A stretch of 52,018 bases of DNA from Acholeplasma sp. CAG:878. Its GTDB lineage: Bacteria > Bacillota_I > Bacilli_A > RF39 > UBA660. This document shows positions 17,338 to 26,314 of the stretch, piece after piece. Where the stretch lies: the NCBI GenBank assembly GCA_000432255.1, contig HF989912.1, positions 1 to 52,018 on the forward strand, written 5' to 3'. A program made the translations under genes and the position numbers. Each line of letters begins with the position of its first letter. Position 1 is the first letter of the stretch. The notes under the pieces are model-generated. The model was not told where the DNA came from. It saw only the letters and a list, made by a program, of their open reading frames with translations, and did not search any database.

Positions 17338-17892
17338 ATGTTTAATATCAATGATATTAAAAATGGAATGACTTTTGTTTTAGATGGTCAAATATACCAA
17401 GTTCTAGAATTTTTACATGTTAAACCAGGTAAAGGACCTGCCTTTATAAGAACTAAAATTAAAAATTTAAGAACAGGAGCAACTATTGAAAAGACTTTTA
17501 ATACTAATATTAAATTAGAAAAAGCAATCATCGATAAACAAAACGCTCAATATTTATATAATAGTGGCGATGTTTATAATTTTATGAATATGGAAACATA
17601 TGAACAAATTGAATTAACTAAAGAACAATTAGGTGATGATGCATTATTATTAAAGGAAAATTTAGAAGTTGATTTATCTTTCTATAATGGTGAATTAATA
17701 GGAATTATCCTACCAGATAAAATTCAAATGAAAGTTGTTCATACTGAACCTGGAGTAAAAGGAAATACTGCTACTAATGCAACTAAAGATGCTGAACTTG
17801 AAAGTGGATTAGTTGTAAGAGTACCATTATTTATTGAACAAGGTGAAGATATAATAATTACTCGTGAGGGTAAATATGATTCAAGAGCATAA
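17338..17892 (+). CDS. efp: Translation elongation factor P
   Basis: Relieves ribosome stalling at polyproline. Three-domain OB/KOW architecture in 184 residues: MFNINDIKNGMTFVLDGQIY, the loop HVKPGKGPAFIRTK whose Lys (about residue 32) contacts the P-site tRNA, and the C-terminal signature GNTATNATKDAELESGLVV. Loop sequence is of the Lys (not Arg) type as in other Firmicutes. GGAGG precedes the ATG. The stop codon is located inside the terminator stem. Confidence 0.96.
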   Translation: MFNINDIKNGMTFVLDGQIYQVLEFLHVKPGKGPAFIRTKIKNLRTGATIEKTFNTNIKLEKAIIDKQNAQYLYNSGDVYNFMNMETYEQIELTKEQLGDDALLLKENLEVDLSFYNGELIGIILPDKIQMKVVHTEPGVKGNTATNATKDAELESGLVVRVPLFIEQGEDIIITREGKYDSRA

Positions 17893-17908
17893 CTCTTGGA
17901 TTTTTTTT
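17882..17908 (+). terminator. Terminator overlapping the efp stop codon
   Basis: CAAGAG (17882-17887), 5-base loop, CTCTTG (17893-17898), then GA and eight T. Confidence 0.75.
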
Positions 17909-17985
17909 AATTAAAATACATTGAAAAATAATTTGTAGTAACTCTAATTTTAAAAAAGCATATTTTATAAAGAGTTATATTTTAA

Positions 17986-18014
17986 TTGATTTTATCTAAT
18001 AAATATAGTATAAT
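17986..18014 (+). promoter_or_regulatory. Promoter of the ABC exporter operon
   Basis: TTGATT (17986-17991), 17-base spacer, TATAAT (18009-18014). A long-range inverted repeat TAACTCT (17939-17945)/AGAGTTA (17971-17977) lies just upstream and could be regulatory. Confidence 0.7.
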
Positions 18015-18037
18015 TCAATAGTGTCTGGAGGAATTTT

Positions 18038-19774
18038 ATGGTAAAAACTTTGCTAAAATCAGTAAGAGAATATAAAAAAGCAACAATCTTAACTCCTTTT
18101 TTTGTTGCTTTAGAAGTAGTTATGGAGGTATTATTACCATTTGTAATGGCTTTATTAATAGATCAAGGCATTGAAAAAGGAAATATGAATGTTATATATA
18201 AATATGGTTTTATATTAATTTTATTCGCACTGCTTAGTTTATTGTTTGGTTATTTAAGTGGTAGATTCGCATCAATCGCTTCAAGTGGATTTGCTAAAAA
18301 TTTAAGGCACGATATGTACTATAAAGTTCAAGATTATTCATTTGCTAATATAGATAAATTTTCAACTTCAAGTATAATTACTAGATTAACAACTGATGTT
18401 ACTAATGTTACTAATGCTTTTCAAATGGCTATAAGAATCGCAGTTAGAGCGCCTTTAATGTTTGTTTTTTCGTTAATTATGGCATTTAGTTTAAATGCTA
18501 AAATATCATTAATTTATTTAATAGTTGCTCCCATATTATTAATATGTTTATTGATTATTGCAAATAAAGCAAAACCAAGATTTGAAAGTGTATTTAAAAC
18601 TTATGATGAATTAAATAATACAGTTCAAGAAAACATAAGAGGAATTAGGGTAGTAAAAGCTTTTGTTCAAGAAGATTATGAAAAAAATAAATTTAATAAA
18701 ATATCAAATAAAATATACAATAATTTTGTTAAAGCACAAAAAACAGTTATACTTGCAAGCCCTTTAATGCAGTTGTGTATGTATACATGTATTATATTTA
18801 TTTCATGGATTTCTGCTAAACTAATTGTAGGTGGTATGATGACTACTGGTGAGTTAACAAGTTTTATTACATATACAGCAACTATTTTATCAAGTTTAAT
18901 GATGCTTTCGATGATATATGTAATGTTTATGATTGCAATTCCATCAGCAGAAAGATGTTTAGAAATAATAAATGAAAAAATTGATTTGGAAAGCCCAGTA
19001 GTTCCTATAAAACAAATTAAAGATGGAAGTATTAGTTTTCAAAATGTTAGTTTTAGTTATGTTAAAAGTGAAGATAAACTAGTATTAAAAAATATTAACT
19101 TAGATATTAAATCTGGTGAGGTAATTGGAATAATAGGAGCAACTGGTTCTGGTAAATCAACTTTAGTTAATTTAATTCCAAGATTGTATGATGTTACAAA
19201 GGGAAAAATTTTAATTGGTGGGGTTGATGTTAGAGATTATGATTTAAAATTACTTCGTGATGAGGTTGCTTGTGTATTACAAAAAAATGTATTATTTAAA
19301 GGCACTATAAAAGAAAATTTGCTTTGGGGTAATGAAAAAGCTAGTATGGAAGATATAATTAGAGTGTGTAAATTATCAGAAGCAAGTGAATTCATAAATA
19401 GTTTTGAAGATAAATATGATACTTTAATTTCTCAAGGTGGGACAAATGTATCAGGTGGTCAAAAACAAAGATTATGTATTGCAAGAGCTTTATTGAAAAA
19501 ACCAAAAATAATAATTCTAGATGATTCTACTAGTGCTTGTGATACTAAAACAGACTCTTTAATTAGAAAAAACTTTAAAGAATATTTACCTAAAGTAACT
19601 AAAATAATTATCGCTCAAAGAATATCAAGCATAGAAGATGCAGATAGAGTAATTGTTATAGATGATGGTAAAATAGATGCTTTTGACACTCCTTCTAATT
19701 TACTTAAAACAAATAAAATTTATAGAGAAGTTTATAATTTACAGACAAGAGGTGATAGTAATGCCACCAATTAA
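18038..19774 (+). CDS. ABC exporter half-transporter, degenerate ATPase site subunit
   Basis: First half of a heterodimeric type I (MDR-like) exporter. Residues 1-310 hold six transmembrane helices; the nucleotide-binding domain shows Walker A GATGSGKST, signature VSGGQKQR and Walker B IIILDDSTSACD. The catalytic Glu after Walker B is Asp and the switch His is Gln (IIAQRISS), the degenerate-site pattern known from BmrC/TM287/LmrC-type subunits. The partner gene starts inside the last codons (14-base overlap), so subunits are made in balance. Substrate is unknown: drugs, lipids or peptides are possible. Confidence 0.92.
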   Translation: MVKTLLKSVREYKKATILTPFFVALEVVMEVLLPFVMALLIDQGIEKGNMNVIYKYGFILILFALLSLLFGYLSGRFASIASSGFAKNLRHDMYYKVQDYSFANIDKFSTSSIITRLTTDVTNVTNAFQMAIRIAVRAPLMFVFSLIMAFSLNAKISLIYLIVAPILLICLLIIANKAKPRFESVFKTYDELNNTVQENIRGIRVVKAFVQEDYEKNKFNKISNKIYNNFVKAQKTVILASPLMQLCMYTCIIFISWISAKLIVGGMMTTGELTSFITYTATILSSLMMLSMIYVMFMIAIPSAERCLEIINEKIDLESPVVPIKQIKDGSISFQNVSFSYVKSEDKLVLKNINLDIKSGEVIGIIGATGSGKSTLVNLIPRLYDVTKGKILIGGVDVRDYDLKLLRDEVACVLQKNVLFKGTIKENLLWGNEKASMEDIIRVCKLSEASEFINSFEDKYDTLISQGGTNVSGGQKQRLCIARALLKKPKIIILDDSTSACDTKTDSLIRKNFKEYLPKVTKIIIAQRISSIEDADRVIVIDDGKIDAFDTPSNLLKTNKIYREVYNLQTRGDSNATN

Positions 19775-21635
19775 AAATACGTTTGGAAAAAAACAAAAAA
19801 TAAACAAAAATACTGTAAAAAGACTATTTGATATAATAATGTCTAAACATAAAATATGGTTATTGGTTGTATTTATATGTATAATAGTAAGTGGTATAGC
19901 AAGTGTTTCAGGTCAATTATTTTTACAATCATTAATTGATGATTATATAAGTCCACTACTATTAGAAGAAAATCCTGTTTTTACAAATTTACTAAAAGCT
20001 TTATTTGGAATTGGTTTTGTTTATTTAATTGGCGTTGTATCAACATTTATATCAAATAGATTATTAGTTAACATTTCACAAGGAGTTTTAAAAGATATAA
20101 GAAATCAAATGTTTTCACATATGCAGACATTACCAATAAGTTATTTTGATAATAATACTCATGGCGATATTATGAGTCATTATACGAATGATACAGATAC
20201 GTTAATGCAGATGATAAGTCAGAGCTTGCCTAATTTAGTGTCATCAATAATAACTATTATAGCAGTATTATTTGGAATGTTACACTTAAGTATAATCTTA
20301 ACTTTAATTGTTATAATAGGAGTTATAGTCATGCTTATAGTTAGTAAAAATGTAGCTTCTAAAGCTGGTAAATACTTTGTTGAACAACAAGATTCATTAG
20401 GAAAACTAAATGGGTATATCGAAGAGATGATTGATGGTGTTAAAGTTGTAAAAGTGTTTACTCATGAAGAGATAGCAAAAAAAGATTTTGATAAAGTTAA
20501 TTCCCTATTGTGTGAGAATGCAACTAAAGCTAATATTCATGCTAATACATTAATGCCAATTATGCATAATATTGGGAATGTGGTTTATGTTATAATTGCT
20601 ATAGTAGGAGGATTATTAGCCATTAATAATAAAGGTCTTACTTTAGGAGCAATCGCTTCATTTTTATCACTATCTAAAAGTTTTATGAATCCAATTGGCA
20701 TGATGGCTGGTCAAGTTAATTCTATTATAGTAGCCTTAGCCGGAGCTAGTAGAATATTTAGTTTAATGGATGAAAAATCAGAGGAAAATGATGGAAAAAT
20801 AAAATTAGTATATGCTACTTTAAAGGACAATGAATTAGTAGAAAGTAACAACTATACTGGATGTTGGGCTTGGAAACTATCTAATAAGGAATTAATTGAA
20901 CTAAAAGGTGATGTCAGATTTAACGATGTAACATTTGGATATAATAGTGATAAAATGGTTTTAAAAGATATTAATTTGTATGCTAAACCAGGTCAGAAAA
21001 TTGCTTTTGTTGGAGCAACTGGAGCTGGAAAAACAACTATTACTAATTTAATTAATCGTTTTTATGATGTTAATGAAGGTAGTATTACATATGATGGAAT
21101 TAATATAAAAGATATAAATAAAAAAGATTTAAGAAAATCTTTAGGAATAGTTTTACAAGATACTAATTTATTTACTGGAACAATTATGGAAAATGTAAAA
21201 TATGGTAATCATAAAGCTACTTTTGAAGAAGTTATAAATGCAGCTAAATTAGCAAATGCTGATAGTTTTATAAATTTACTTCCAGATGGTTATAATACTG
21301 TATTAAAAGGTAATGGTTCAAATCTTTCTCAAGGTCAAAGACAATTATTGGCGATAGCTAGAAGTGCCTTATTGAATCCACCTGTTATGATACTAGATGA
21401 AGCAACTTCAAGTATTGATACAAGAACTGAAAAAATAGTTCAAGATGGAATGGATAAACTTATGGAAAATAGAACTGTTTTTGTAATCGCACATAGATTA
21501 TCAACTGTTAGAAATTCTAAGGCTATAATGGTTTTGGAAAACGGAAAAATAATCGAAAGAGGAGAACATGAACAATTATTAGAACAAAAAGGTAAATATT
21601 ATGAATTGTATACCGGAGCTTTTGAATTAGAATAA
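19761..21635 (+). CDS. ABC exporter half-transporter, canonical ATPase site subunit
   Basis: Second half of the heterodimeric exporter: N-terminal soluble stretch, six transmembrane helices, then Walker A GATGAGKTT, signature LSQGQRQ, Walker B VMILDEATSSID with the catalytic Glu and the switch His in VIAHRLSTV. It carries the ~45-residue insertion between membrane domain and NBD (about residues 345-390, GCWAWKLSNKEL) typical of YfiC/LmrD-type subunits. ATG 19761 follows GAGGTGATAGT; the upstream extension overlaps the first subunit and is rejected. Confidence 0.93.
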   Translation: MPPIKNTFGKKQKINKNTVKRLFDIIMSKHKIWLLVVFICIIVSGIASVSGQLFLQSLIDDYISPLLLEENPVFTNLLKALFGIGFVYLIGVVSTFISNRLLVNISQGVLKDIRNQMFSHMQTLPISYFDNNTHGDIMSHYTNDTDTLMQMISQSLPNLVSSIITIIAVLFGMLHLSIILTLIVIIGVIVMLIVSKNVASKAGKYFVEQQDSLGKLNGYIEEMIDGVKVVKVFTHEEIAKKDFDKVNSLLCENATKANIHANTLMPIMHNIGNVVYVIIAIVGGLLAINNKGLTLGAIASFLSLSKSFMNPIGMMAGQVNSIIVALAGASRIFSLMDEKSEENDGKIKLVYATLKDNELVESNNYTGCWAWKLSNKELIELKGDVRFNDVTFGYNSDKMVLKDINLYAKPGQKIAFVGATGAGKTTITNLINRFYDVNEGSITYDGINIKDINKKDLRKSLGIVLQDTNLFTGTIMENVKYGNHKATFEEVINAAKLANADSFINLLPDGYNTVLKGNGSNLSQGQRQLLAIARSALLNPPVMILDEATSSIDTRTEKIVQDGMDKLMENRTVFVIAHRLSTVRNSKAIMVLENGKIIERGEHEQLLEQKGKYYELYTGAFELE

Positions 21636-21650
21636 CCTTATGGTTATTTT
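21631..21650 (+). terminator. Terminator after the exporter operon
   Basis: AATAACC (21631-21637), loop TTAT, GGTTATT (21642-21648), then T-rich sequence; overlaps the stop codon. Confidence 0.6.
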
Positions 21651-21731
21651 AATTTTTAAATAAATTGTATATTTTTTGATAACTTTATGATATACTATTT
21701 ATAGTAGAAAAATTAATGAAAGGTGTATGCT

Positions 21732-24149
21732 ATGAAGAAGAAATTGTTTTTGATTTTATTTATTGTATTTACATTCTTAATTAGTAATCGTGTAGATGCT
21801 TCTGAATGTAAATATAATGAAGGTGGAATTGCTTGTTGCAAAAGATATGGTAAAGTTAGGGTCTCTGAGGGAAGCACAGTTGAACCAATATGTAAACAAA
21901 CAGTAAATGCCTCTGACTTTGAGGAATGCGTTGTAATAGGTTCTGATGTAACTAACATAAGATTTTCTCCATCTAGTAAGAATGGAAAAACAAAGACTAG
22001 TTGTCAAAATTTGAATGGTGCAACTTTTGATTCTGGTAATAAAAAGGTTCAAGATTGTACTTGGTCTAATTCTAAGAAAGCATGTATATGTAATGTTTAT
22101 GAAAAGAAAAAGGACAAAGAATATTGTGCTACTTGGAAGTGCCCTAGTGGGACTAAAGAGATTATTGGAAGTACTACAGCAAGAGGTCAAAAACCAGCTT
22201 GTGCTGCTACAACTACTACATTAGTTGATGGTTGTGTTGAGTATGAAGAAAGAGAAGCAGAAAGAGTATGCCCTGCTTATATAGAATGGGGATTAACAGC
22301 AGAGGGACAATGTAGTTCTAAACTTGGTAAATATAGTGATTCTTTAGAATGGGATGATTGTGTTTATAATGATGAAACTATGAAAGAAGAAGTGTATGGC
22401 GATAGTGCATATTGTCCTGTTTATTGCCTAGAAAGTTTCAATGCAAGTGTTTCTAATTATACACCATCAATTAAAGCAGGAACTAATTTTACATTTCCAA
22501 GTAGTGATAATTACTTAGAAGGTTCAAGATGGTGTACAACTAAATATATTAATTATGATAAATTTTTAAAAGATTTAGAATATGCAAATCAAAAAATAAG
22601 AAGTTATTATATTGATTGGAAAAGAGAAGAATTAAAAGAAAAAATTATTAGTGGATTTGCACCTAGCACTACAAAAAATTGTGCCTTATATTGTGATTAT
22701 AATGTAGGTGAAAAATGTTGTAAATTATATACTGATAACGCAAAAACATGTGATGGAGTGGAAAAATATCCTTGCACTATAAATGGTAAAAAAACTACAT
22801 GTACACGTGAATATTCATATGAATGTCCTGGTTGTGCAATACCGGATACTGAATATTATCATGGATATATATGGAGTTGGAAAAACACAGGAAGTGGACA
22901 TAGTGAAGACTTATATGTTGATGGACTTTTAAGCGCAAGTCCAGAAATTTATACTTGGTGTGGTTCAACAGAAGAACCACCAACTGCAGAAACAGAAAAA
23001 TATAAGAGGTTATATGAACAATGGTTATCAAGAGCAAAAGCTATATATAATAGAATGAAAAATTGCTATGAGTGGGGAGATTTTACTCAAGAAGATGTAA
23101 AAAAAGAATTTTATAATGCTAACCCTTCAGTATCACTTACATATAGAGGGGCAAATGGTAACATATATACATATGAAGATGCTTTAAATGTATCAACAAG
23201 TGTAGATATAACTAAAGATACAGAAGAATGTGTTAATACAACTGTTAAATTTATAACTGGTTATGATAGCAATAACAATAAAATAGTTAAATCATTTCCA
23301 ATTAAAAAGTGTACAAAAAGAGAAGTCCAAGCTTTCGCTTACAGTAAAATGTCTTTGAAAGATGATACATATAGATATGTAAATAAAGCAAATGGACAAT
23401 CATTCCATGCTAATCAATTAAAATCTTTTGGAAATAGTAAGTATTTTAACTATATTGATGTAGGTTATGGAAATTTACCAGTAGGATTTGCTACTAAACC
23501 CGGTGTTTATGGCTATTCAACTGGATTAGGTGAACTATCACTAACTTTTTCACATATTGGGCATATTGACAAAAATGGAAACTCAAAAATAGAAAAAGTG
23601 ATTGAAGTGGAAGCAACAAAATCAGGTGTTTCTGATTATAATAAAATATATTGTGATTATAAAGTAACAAATGGATTAGTACCATCTGATCCTACTAAAC
23701 CATCTGATCCTACTAAACCTACTGATTCGACTGGTGGAATAACACTAATATATAGACCAATAGATTTATATGAACCATTTCCAAACATAGATGGAAAAGG
23801 AAGAAATACAGGAGCGAATTGGTGTGATAGCAATAATTGCAGTAATACAAATAATGTTGTTAAAAAATACATTTTAAATAATAGAAATGTAGTTGGAGAT
23901 GAAGTATATAACCTAGAACCAATGTATTCATTTAAATTAACGCCAGCAATAATAAATAGAATAAGAGAATACAATAAAAACAATGCCTATGATTATGATA
24001 GCACCGGAATGAAAACAGGAATGGTATGCGATAAAGGAAAAGGAACACGTTGTATAAGTGAATATTTAACTGAGTTAATTGAAATGACAGAGGCAACAGG
24101 AACATGTACTCAAAACAGAAAAGATACATTTGACACTTGTAGATATTAA
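21732..24149 (+). CDS. Large secreted cysteine-rich protein of unknown function
   Basis: 805 residues with a clear Sec signal peptide (MKKKLFLILFIVFTFLISN, cleavage near VDA-S) and about 39 cysteines spread through the mature chain, many as pairs or CxC/CxxxC (ACCK, CICN, KCCK, ECPGC, CDSNNC). No family was recognised. A Thr/Pro/Asp linker at about residue 650 is made by an 18-base direct repeat (23682-23699 and 23700-23717) and a degenerate third copy. No LPxTG motif, membrane anchor or lipobox is visible. Start chosen at ATG 21732, after AAAGGTG. The Cys content implies many disulfides outside the cell; an adhesin, matrix or spore-surface role is only a guess. Confidence 0.75.
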   Translation: MKKKLFLILFIVFTFLISNRVDASECKYNEGGIACCKRYGKVRVSEGSTVEPICKQTVNASDFEECVVIGSDVTNIRFSPSSKNGKTKTSCQNLNGATFDSGNKKVQDCTWSNSKKACICNVYEKKKDKEYCATWKCPSGTKEIIGSTTARGQKPACAATTTTLVDGCVEYEEREAERVCPAYIEWGLTAEGQCSSKLGKYSDSLEWDDCVYNDETMKEEVYGDSAYCPVYCLESFNASVSNYTPSIKAGTNFTFPSSDNYLEGSRWCTTKYINYDKFLKDLEYANQKIRSYYIDWKREELKEKIISGFAPSTTKNCALYCDYNVGEKCCKLYTDNAKTCDGVEKYPCTINGKKTTCTREYSYECPGCAIPDTEYYHGYIWSWKNTGSGHSEDLYVDGLLSASPEIYTWCGSTEEPPTAETEKYKRLYEQWLSRAKAIYNRMKNCYEWGDFTQEDVKKEFYNANPSVSLTYRGANGNIYTYEDALNVSTSVDITKDTEECVNTTVKFITGYDSNNNKIVKSFPIKKCTKREVQAFAYSKMSLKDDTYRYVNKANGQSFHANQLKSFGNSKYFNYIDVGYGNLPVGFATKPGVYGYSTGLGELSLTFSHIGHIDKNGNSKIEKVIEVEATKSGVSDYNKIYCDYKVTNGLVPSDPTKPSDPTKPTDSTGGITLIYRPIDLYEPFPNIDGKGRNTGANWCDSNNCSNTNNVVKKYILNNRNVVGDEVYNLEPMYSFKLTPAIINRIREYNKNNAYDYDSTGMKTGMVCDKGKGTRCISEYLTELIEMTEATGTCTQNRKDTFDTCRY
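23682..23717 (+). repeat. 18-bp tandem repeat coding a Pro/Asp/Thr linker
   Basis: Two identical head-to-tail copies of CCATCTGATCCTACTAAA inside the Cys-rich protein gene, followed by a diverged partial copy; in frame, so copy number changes would alter linker length only. Confidence 0.85.
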
Positions 24150-24154
24150 AACTG

Positions 24155-24183
24155 TTGACAAATTGTAAAAAAAGTGTTAGTAT
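24155..24183 (+). promoter_or_regulatory. Promoter of lipoprotein copy A
   Basis: TTGACA (24155-24160), 17-base spacer, TAGTAT (24178-24183). The -10 lies inside GTGTTAGTATAGAACAC, an inverted repeat (GTGTT/AACAC) that is largely kept in copy B and could be an operator. Confidence 0.65.
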
Positions 24184-24210
24184 AGAACACATTAGAAACG
24201 AGGAATAAAT

Positions 24211-25074
24211 ATGGAAAAATTATCTTTATATGAAAGACTATTAAAAAACAAAAACAGATTAAAAGTACAAGCAGTATCATTAGTATTAGCAGCAACAGCG
24301 GTTATAACAACAGGATGTGGAAAAACAAACACAGATACTCCTGACGTACCAAAGCCAGGAGTTGAAGATGTGATTGACAATGATAATAAAGTTGAAGAAG
24401 TAATGACACAATTAACTGTTGAAAATTTGGATTCTGAGGCTGAAAAACTTACAAATGAGCTTGCTAACAATGGGTTAAATGTTTCAATTGAAGAAATAAA
24501 GGCAGTATTATTACATTTAAACAAAGATTCATTTACAGATGATGAATATTATTCATTATTTGATGTTAGTGAATATCAAGAAGAACCAATAAATGCTTTC
24601 TTTAAAAAAGTTTCAATTTTTAATACTAATTGTGCTTATGATAACACACCAGAAAAGATTGTAAATTTTAAAGATTTTTGCAGAAATGATGAAGGTTATA
24701 AAGTACTTGGAAAATTAGATGAATGTTCTTTGTCAATTGCCAAAGCAATTTGTAGTGACTCTAATAACATTGATAGTGAAGTTAATTCAAATTTGAGTTT
24801 ATTTTATGAATTTTTAGATAATAACGCCAAAATAAAAATAGGTGACGAAACATTTTTATTTGATGAACTAGATGATGCAACAAAAACATTAATTATGTAT
24901 TCTTGCACTAGTATTTATAATTATGTTAAAAATGTTTGTAGCCCAGAACGTTTGTCAGATGAAACAAAAAAATTAGGTAATGATGTTCATATGTTTGCTA
25001 AAGTATTTTGTTTGGATTCATATAATAATATATATACTAATATGTACAATAATGAATTTTCAAAGCAAAAATAA
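24211..25074 (+). CDS. Predicted lipoprotein of unknown function, copy A
   Basis: 287 residues. A signal peptide of lipoprotein type begins after an N-terminal basic stretch (LLKNKNRLKVQAVSLVLAAT) and ends ATAVITTGCGK, a plausible but not ideal lipobox with Cys36. A short D/P/T linker follows, then an acidic helical domain with no recognised family. The paralog B directly downstream shares the signal region nearly word for word and about half of the remaining residues, including the C-terminus (NNEFSKQK). Own promoter and terminator; start set by GAGGAATAAAT. Surface exposed and variable in its middle, so an exposed variable antigen or binding protein is possible but unproven. Confidence 0.75.
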   Translation: MEKLSLYERLLKNKNRLKVQAVSLVLAATAVITTGCGKTNTDTPDVPKPGVEDVIDNDNKVEEVMTQLTVENLDSEAEKLTNELANNGLNVSIEEIKAVLLHLNKDSFTDDEYYSLFDVSEYQEEPINAFFKKVSIFNTNCAYDNTPEKIVNFKDFCRNDEGYKVLGKLDECSLSIAKAICSDSNNIDSEVNSNLSLFYEFLDNNAKIKIGDETFLFDELDDATKTLIMYSCTSIYNYVKNVCSPERLSDETKKLGNDVHMFAKVFCLDSYNNIYTNMYNNEFSKQK

Positions 25075-25090
25075 TTATGTTTAAATATTA

Positions 25091-25117
25091 ACCACACTGT
25101 TTATTAGTGTGGTTTTA
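25091..25117 (+). terminator. Terminator of lipoprotein copy A
   Basis: ACCACACT (25091-25098), loop GTTTATT, AGTGTGGT (25106-25113), then TTTT. Its 23 bases are the exact reverse complement of the copy B hairpin. Confidence 0.8.
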
Positions 25118-25151
25118 CTATGAAATTCAGTTTTTTCTCATTTTTAAAATC

Positions 25152-25179
25152 TTGACAAAGTGAAAAAAAGTGTTAGTAT
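25152..25179 (+). promoter_or_regulatory. Promoter of lipoprotein copy B
   Basis: TTGACA (25152-25157), 16-base spacer, TAGTAT (25174-25179); sequence to the start codon differs from copy A at only a few positions. Confidence 0.65.
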
Positions 25180-25206
25180 AGGACACATTAGAGACGAGGA
25201 ATAAAT

Positions 25207-26070
25207 ATGGAAAAATTATCTTTATATGAAAGATTATTAAAAAACAAAAACAGATTAAAAGTGCAAGCAGTATCATTAGTATTGGCAGCAACAGCAGTTA
25301 TAACAACAGGATGTGGAAAAACAAACACAGTTCATCCTGACGTACCAAAGCCAGGATTTGAAGATGTGATTGACAATGATAATAAAGTTGAAGAAGTAAT
25401 GACACAATTAACTGTTGAAAATTTGGATTCTGAGGCTGAAAAACTTACAAATGAATTTATTGAAAAAGGATTTGATACAGACTTTGATAGTGTAAGAAGT
25501 GTATTACTACACTTGAATAAAGATTCATTTACACCTGAAGAATATTATTCATTATTTGATGCTAGTCAATATTCTGAAGACCCTATTAATTCATTTTTTA
25601 AAGAAGCAGGCTTTCATAATGATGACATGGTTTTTTATAACGATTTAGATAAACTTATTAACCTTAAAGATTTTTGTAGAAGTGCTGATGGTTATAAAGT
25701 AATTGGTCAATTAGAAGATTATTCTTTTGAAATTGCTAAACTAATATGTAGTGGTTCTAAAGATATTGATGGTAAAATCAACAGTGATTTAAAACCAATC
25801 TTCGGACTTTTAGATGATGGAGAGAAAATAAAAGTAGGAGATGAAACATTTTTCTTAAATGATTTAGATGATGTTACTAAAACTTTGATTATGTATTCTT
25901 GTACAAATATGTATAATTATATAATCAATATCCCTGATCAAACTTTATTATCAGATGAAACAAAACAATTGAGTGATGATATTATGAAATTTATTCCAAT
26001 AGTTTGTTGTGATTCATATAATAATATATATGATAGTATATATAATAATGAATTTTCAAAGCAAAAATAA
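25207..26070 (+). CDS. Predicted lipoprotein of unknown function, copy B
   Basis: 287 residues, same length as copy A. Signal/lipobox region MEKLSLYERLLKNKNRLKVQ through TTGCGK is unchanged; residues about 42-82 differ at three sites. From residue ~84 on the two proteins diverge (for example NNGLNVSIEEIKAVLLHLNK versus EKGFDTDFDSVRSVLLHLNK) while keeping motifs DSFT-EEYYSLFD, KDFCR, GYKV-G-L and KTLIMYSCT. The pattern is that of duplication followed by sequence divergence of the exposed domain. A 49-base piece of a third member lies at 27738-27786. Confidence 0.75.
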   Translation: MEKLSLYERLLKNKNRLKVQAVSLVLAATAVITTGCGKTNTVHPDVPKPGFEDVIDNDNKVEEVMTQLTVENLDSEAEKLTNEFIEKGFDTDFDSVRSVLLHLNKDSFTPEEYYSLFDASQYSEDPINSFFKEAGFHNDDMVFYNDLDKLINLKDFCRSADGYKVIGQLEDYSFEIAKLICSGSKDIDGKINSDLKPIFGLLDDGEKIKVGDETFFLNDLDDVTKTLIMYSCTNMYNYIINIPDQTLLSDETKQLSDDIMKFIPIVCCDSYNNIYDSIYNNEFSKQK

Positions 26071-26086
26071 TTATGTTTAAATATTA

Positions 26087-26112
26087 ACCACACTAATAAA
26101 CAGTGTGGTTTT
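26087..26112 (+). terminator. Terminator of lipoprotein copy B (inverted relative to copy A)
   Basis: ACCACACT (26087-26094), loop AATAAAC, AGTGTGGT (26102-26109), then TTTTG. The loop is the reverse complement of the copy A loop, although flanks on both sides are in direct orientation. Confidence 0.8.
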
Positions 26113-26164
26113 GTTATGAAATTCAGTTTTTTCTCATTTTTAAAATCTTGAATTAATATCTTTG

Positions 26165-26308
26165 ATGATAAAGAATGTAAAGGTAAATAAAGTGGTATTT
26201 CCTATTGAGGGAGTTAAGTATTTATCTAATGAAGATATAGAAATTTTAAAAGAACTAACAATAAGATATAGTTTAAAAACTATGATATTACGTATATTAA
26301 TAATGTGA
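26165..26308 (+). pseudogene. 47-codon open frame upstream of fic, probably a gene relic
   Basis: An open frame from ATG 26165 to TGA 26308 encodes a protein-like stretch (FPIEGVKYLSNEDIEILKEL) but has no ribosome site and no recognised family. It begins right where the lipoprotein repeat breaks off, so it is more likely the remains of a gene than a live one. The gap 26071-26385 otherwise holds the copy B terminator and the fic control region. Confidence 0.25.
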
Positions 26309-26314
26309 ATTTAT

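Larger units (their letters stand above)
24155..26151 (+). repeat. Tandem duplication of a whole ~1 kb lipoprotein transcription unit
   Basis: Unit 1 (24155-25151) and unit 2 (25152-26151) each contain promoter, leader, 287-codon gene and terminator. Promoter/leader and the first ~83 codons are almost identical, the middle of the genes is diverged, and the last codons and ~90-base 3' flank are again nearly identical. The 3' flank ends in TTGA, which merges with the -35 of the next unit after unit 1 but breaks off after unit 2. Confidence 0.9.

Noticed and set aside
21777..24192. Several minus-strand ORFs opposite the Cys-rich protein gene
   Set aside because: They are shadows of one long coding frame with signal peptide and ribosome site; low-complexity composition.
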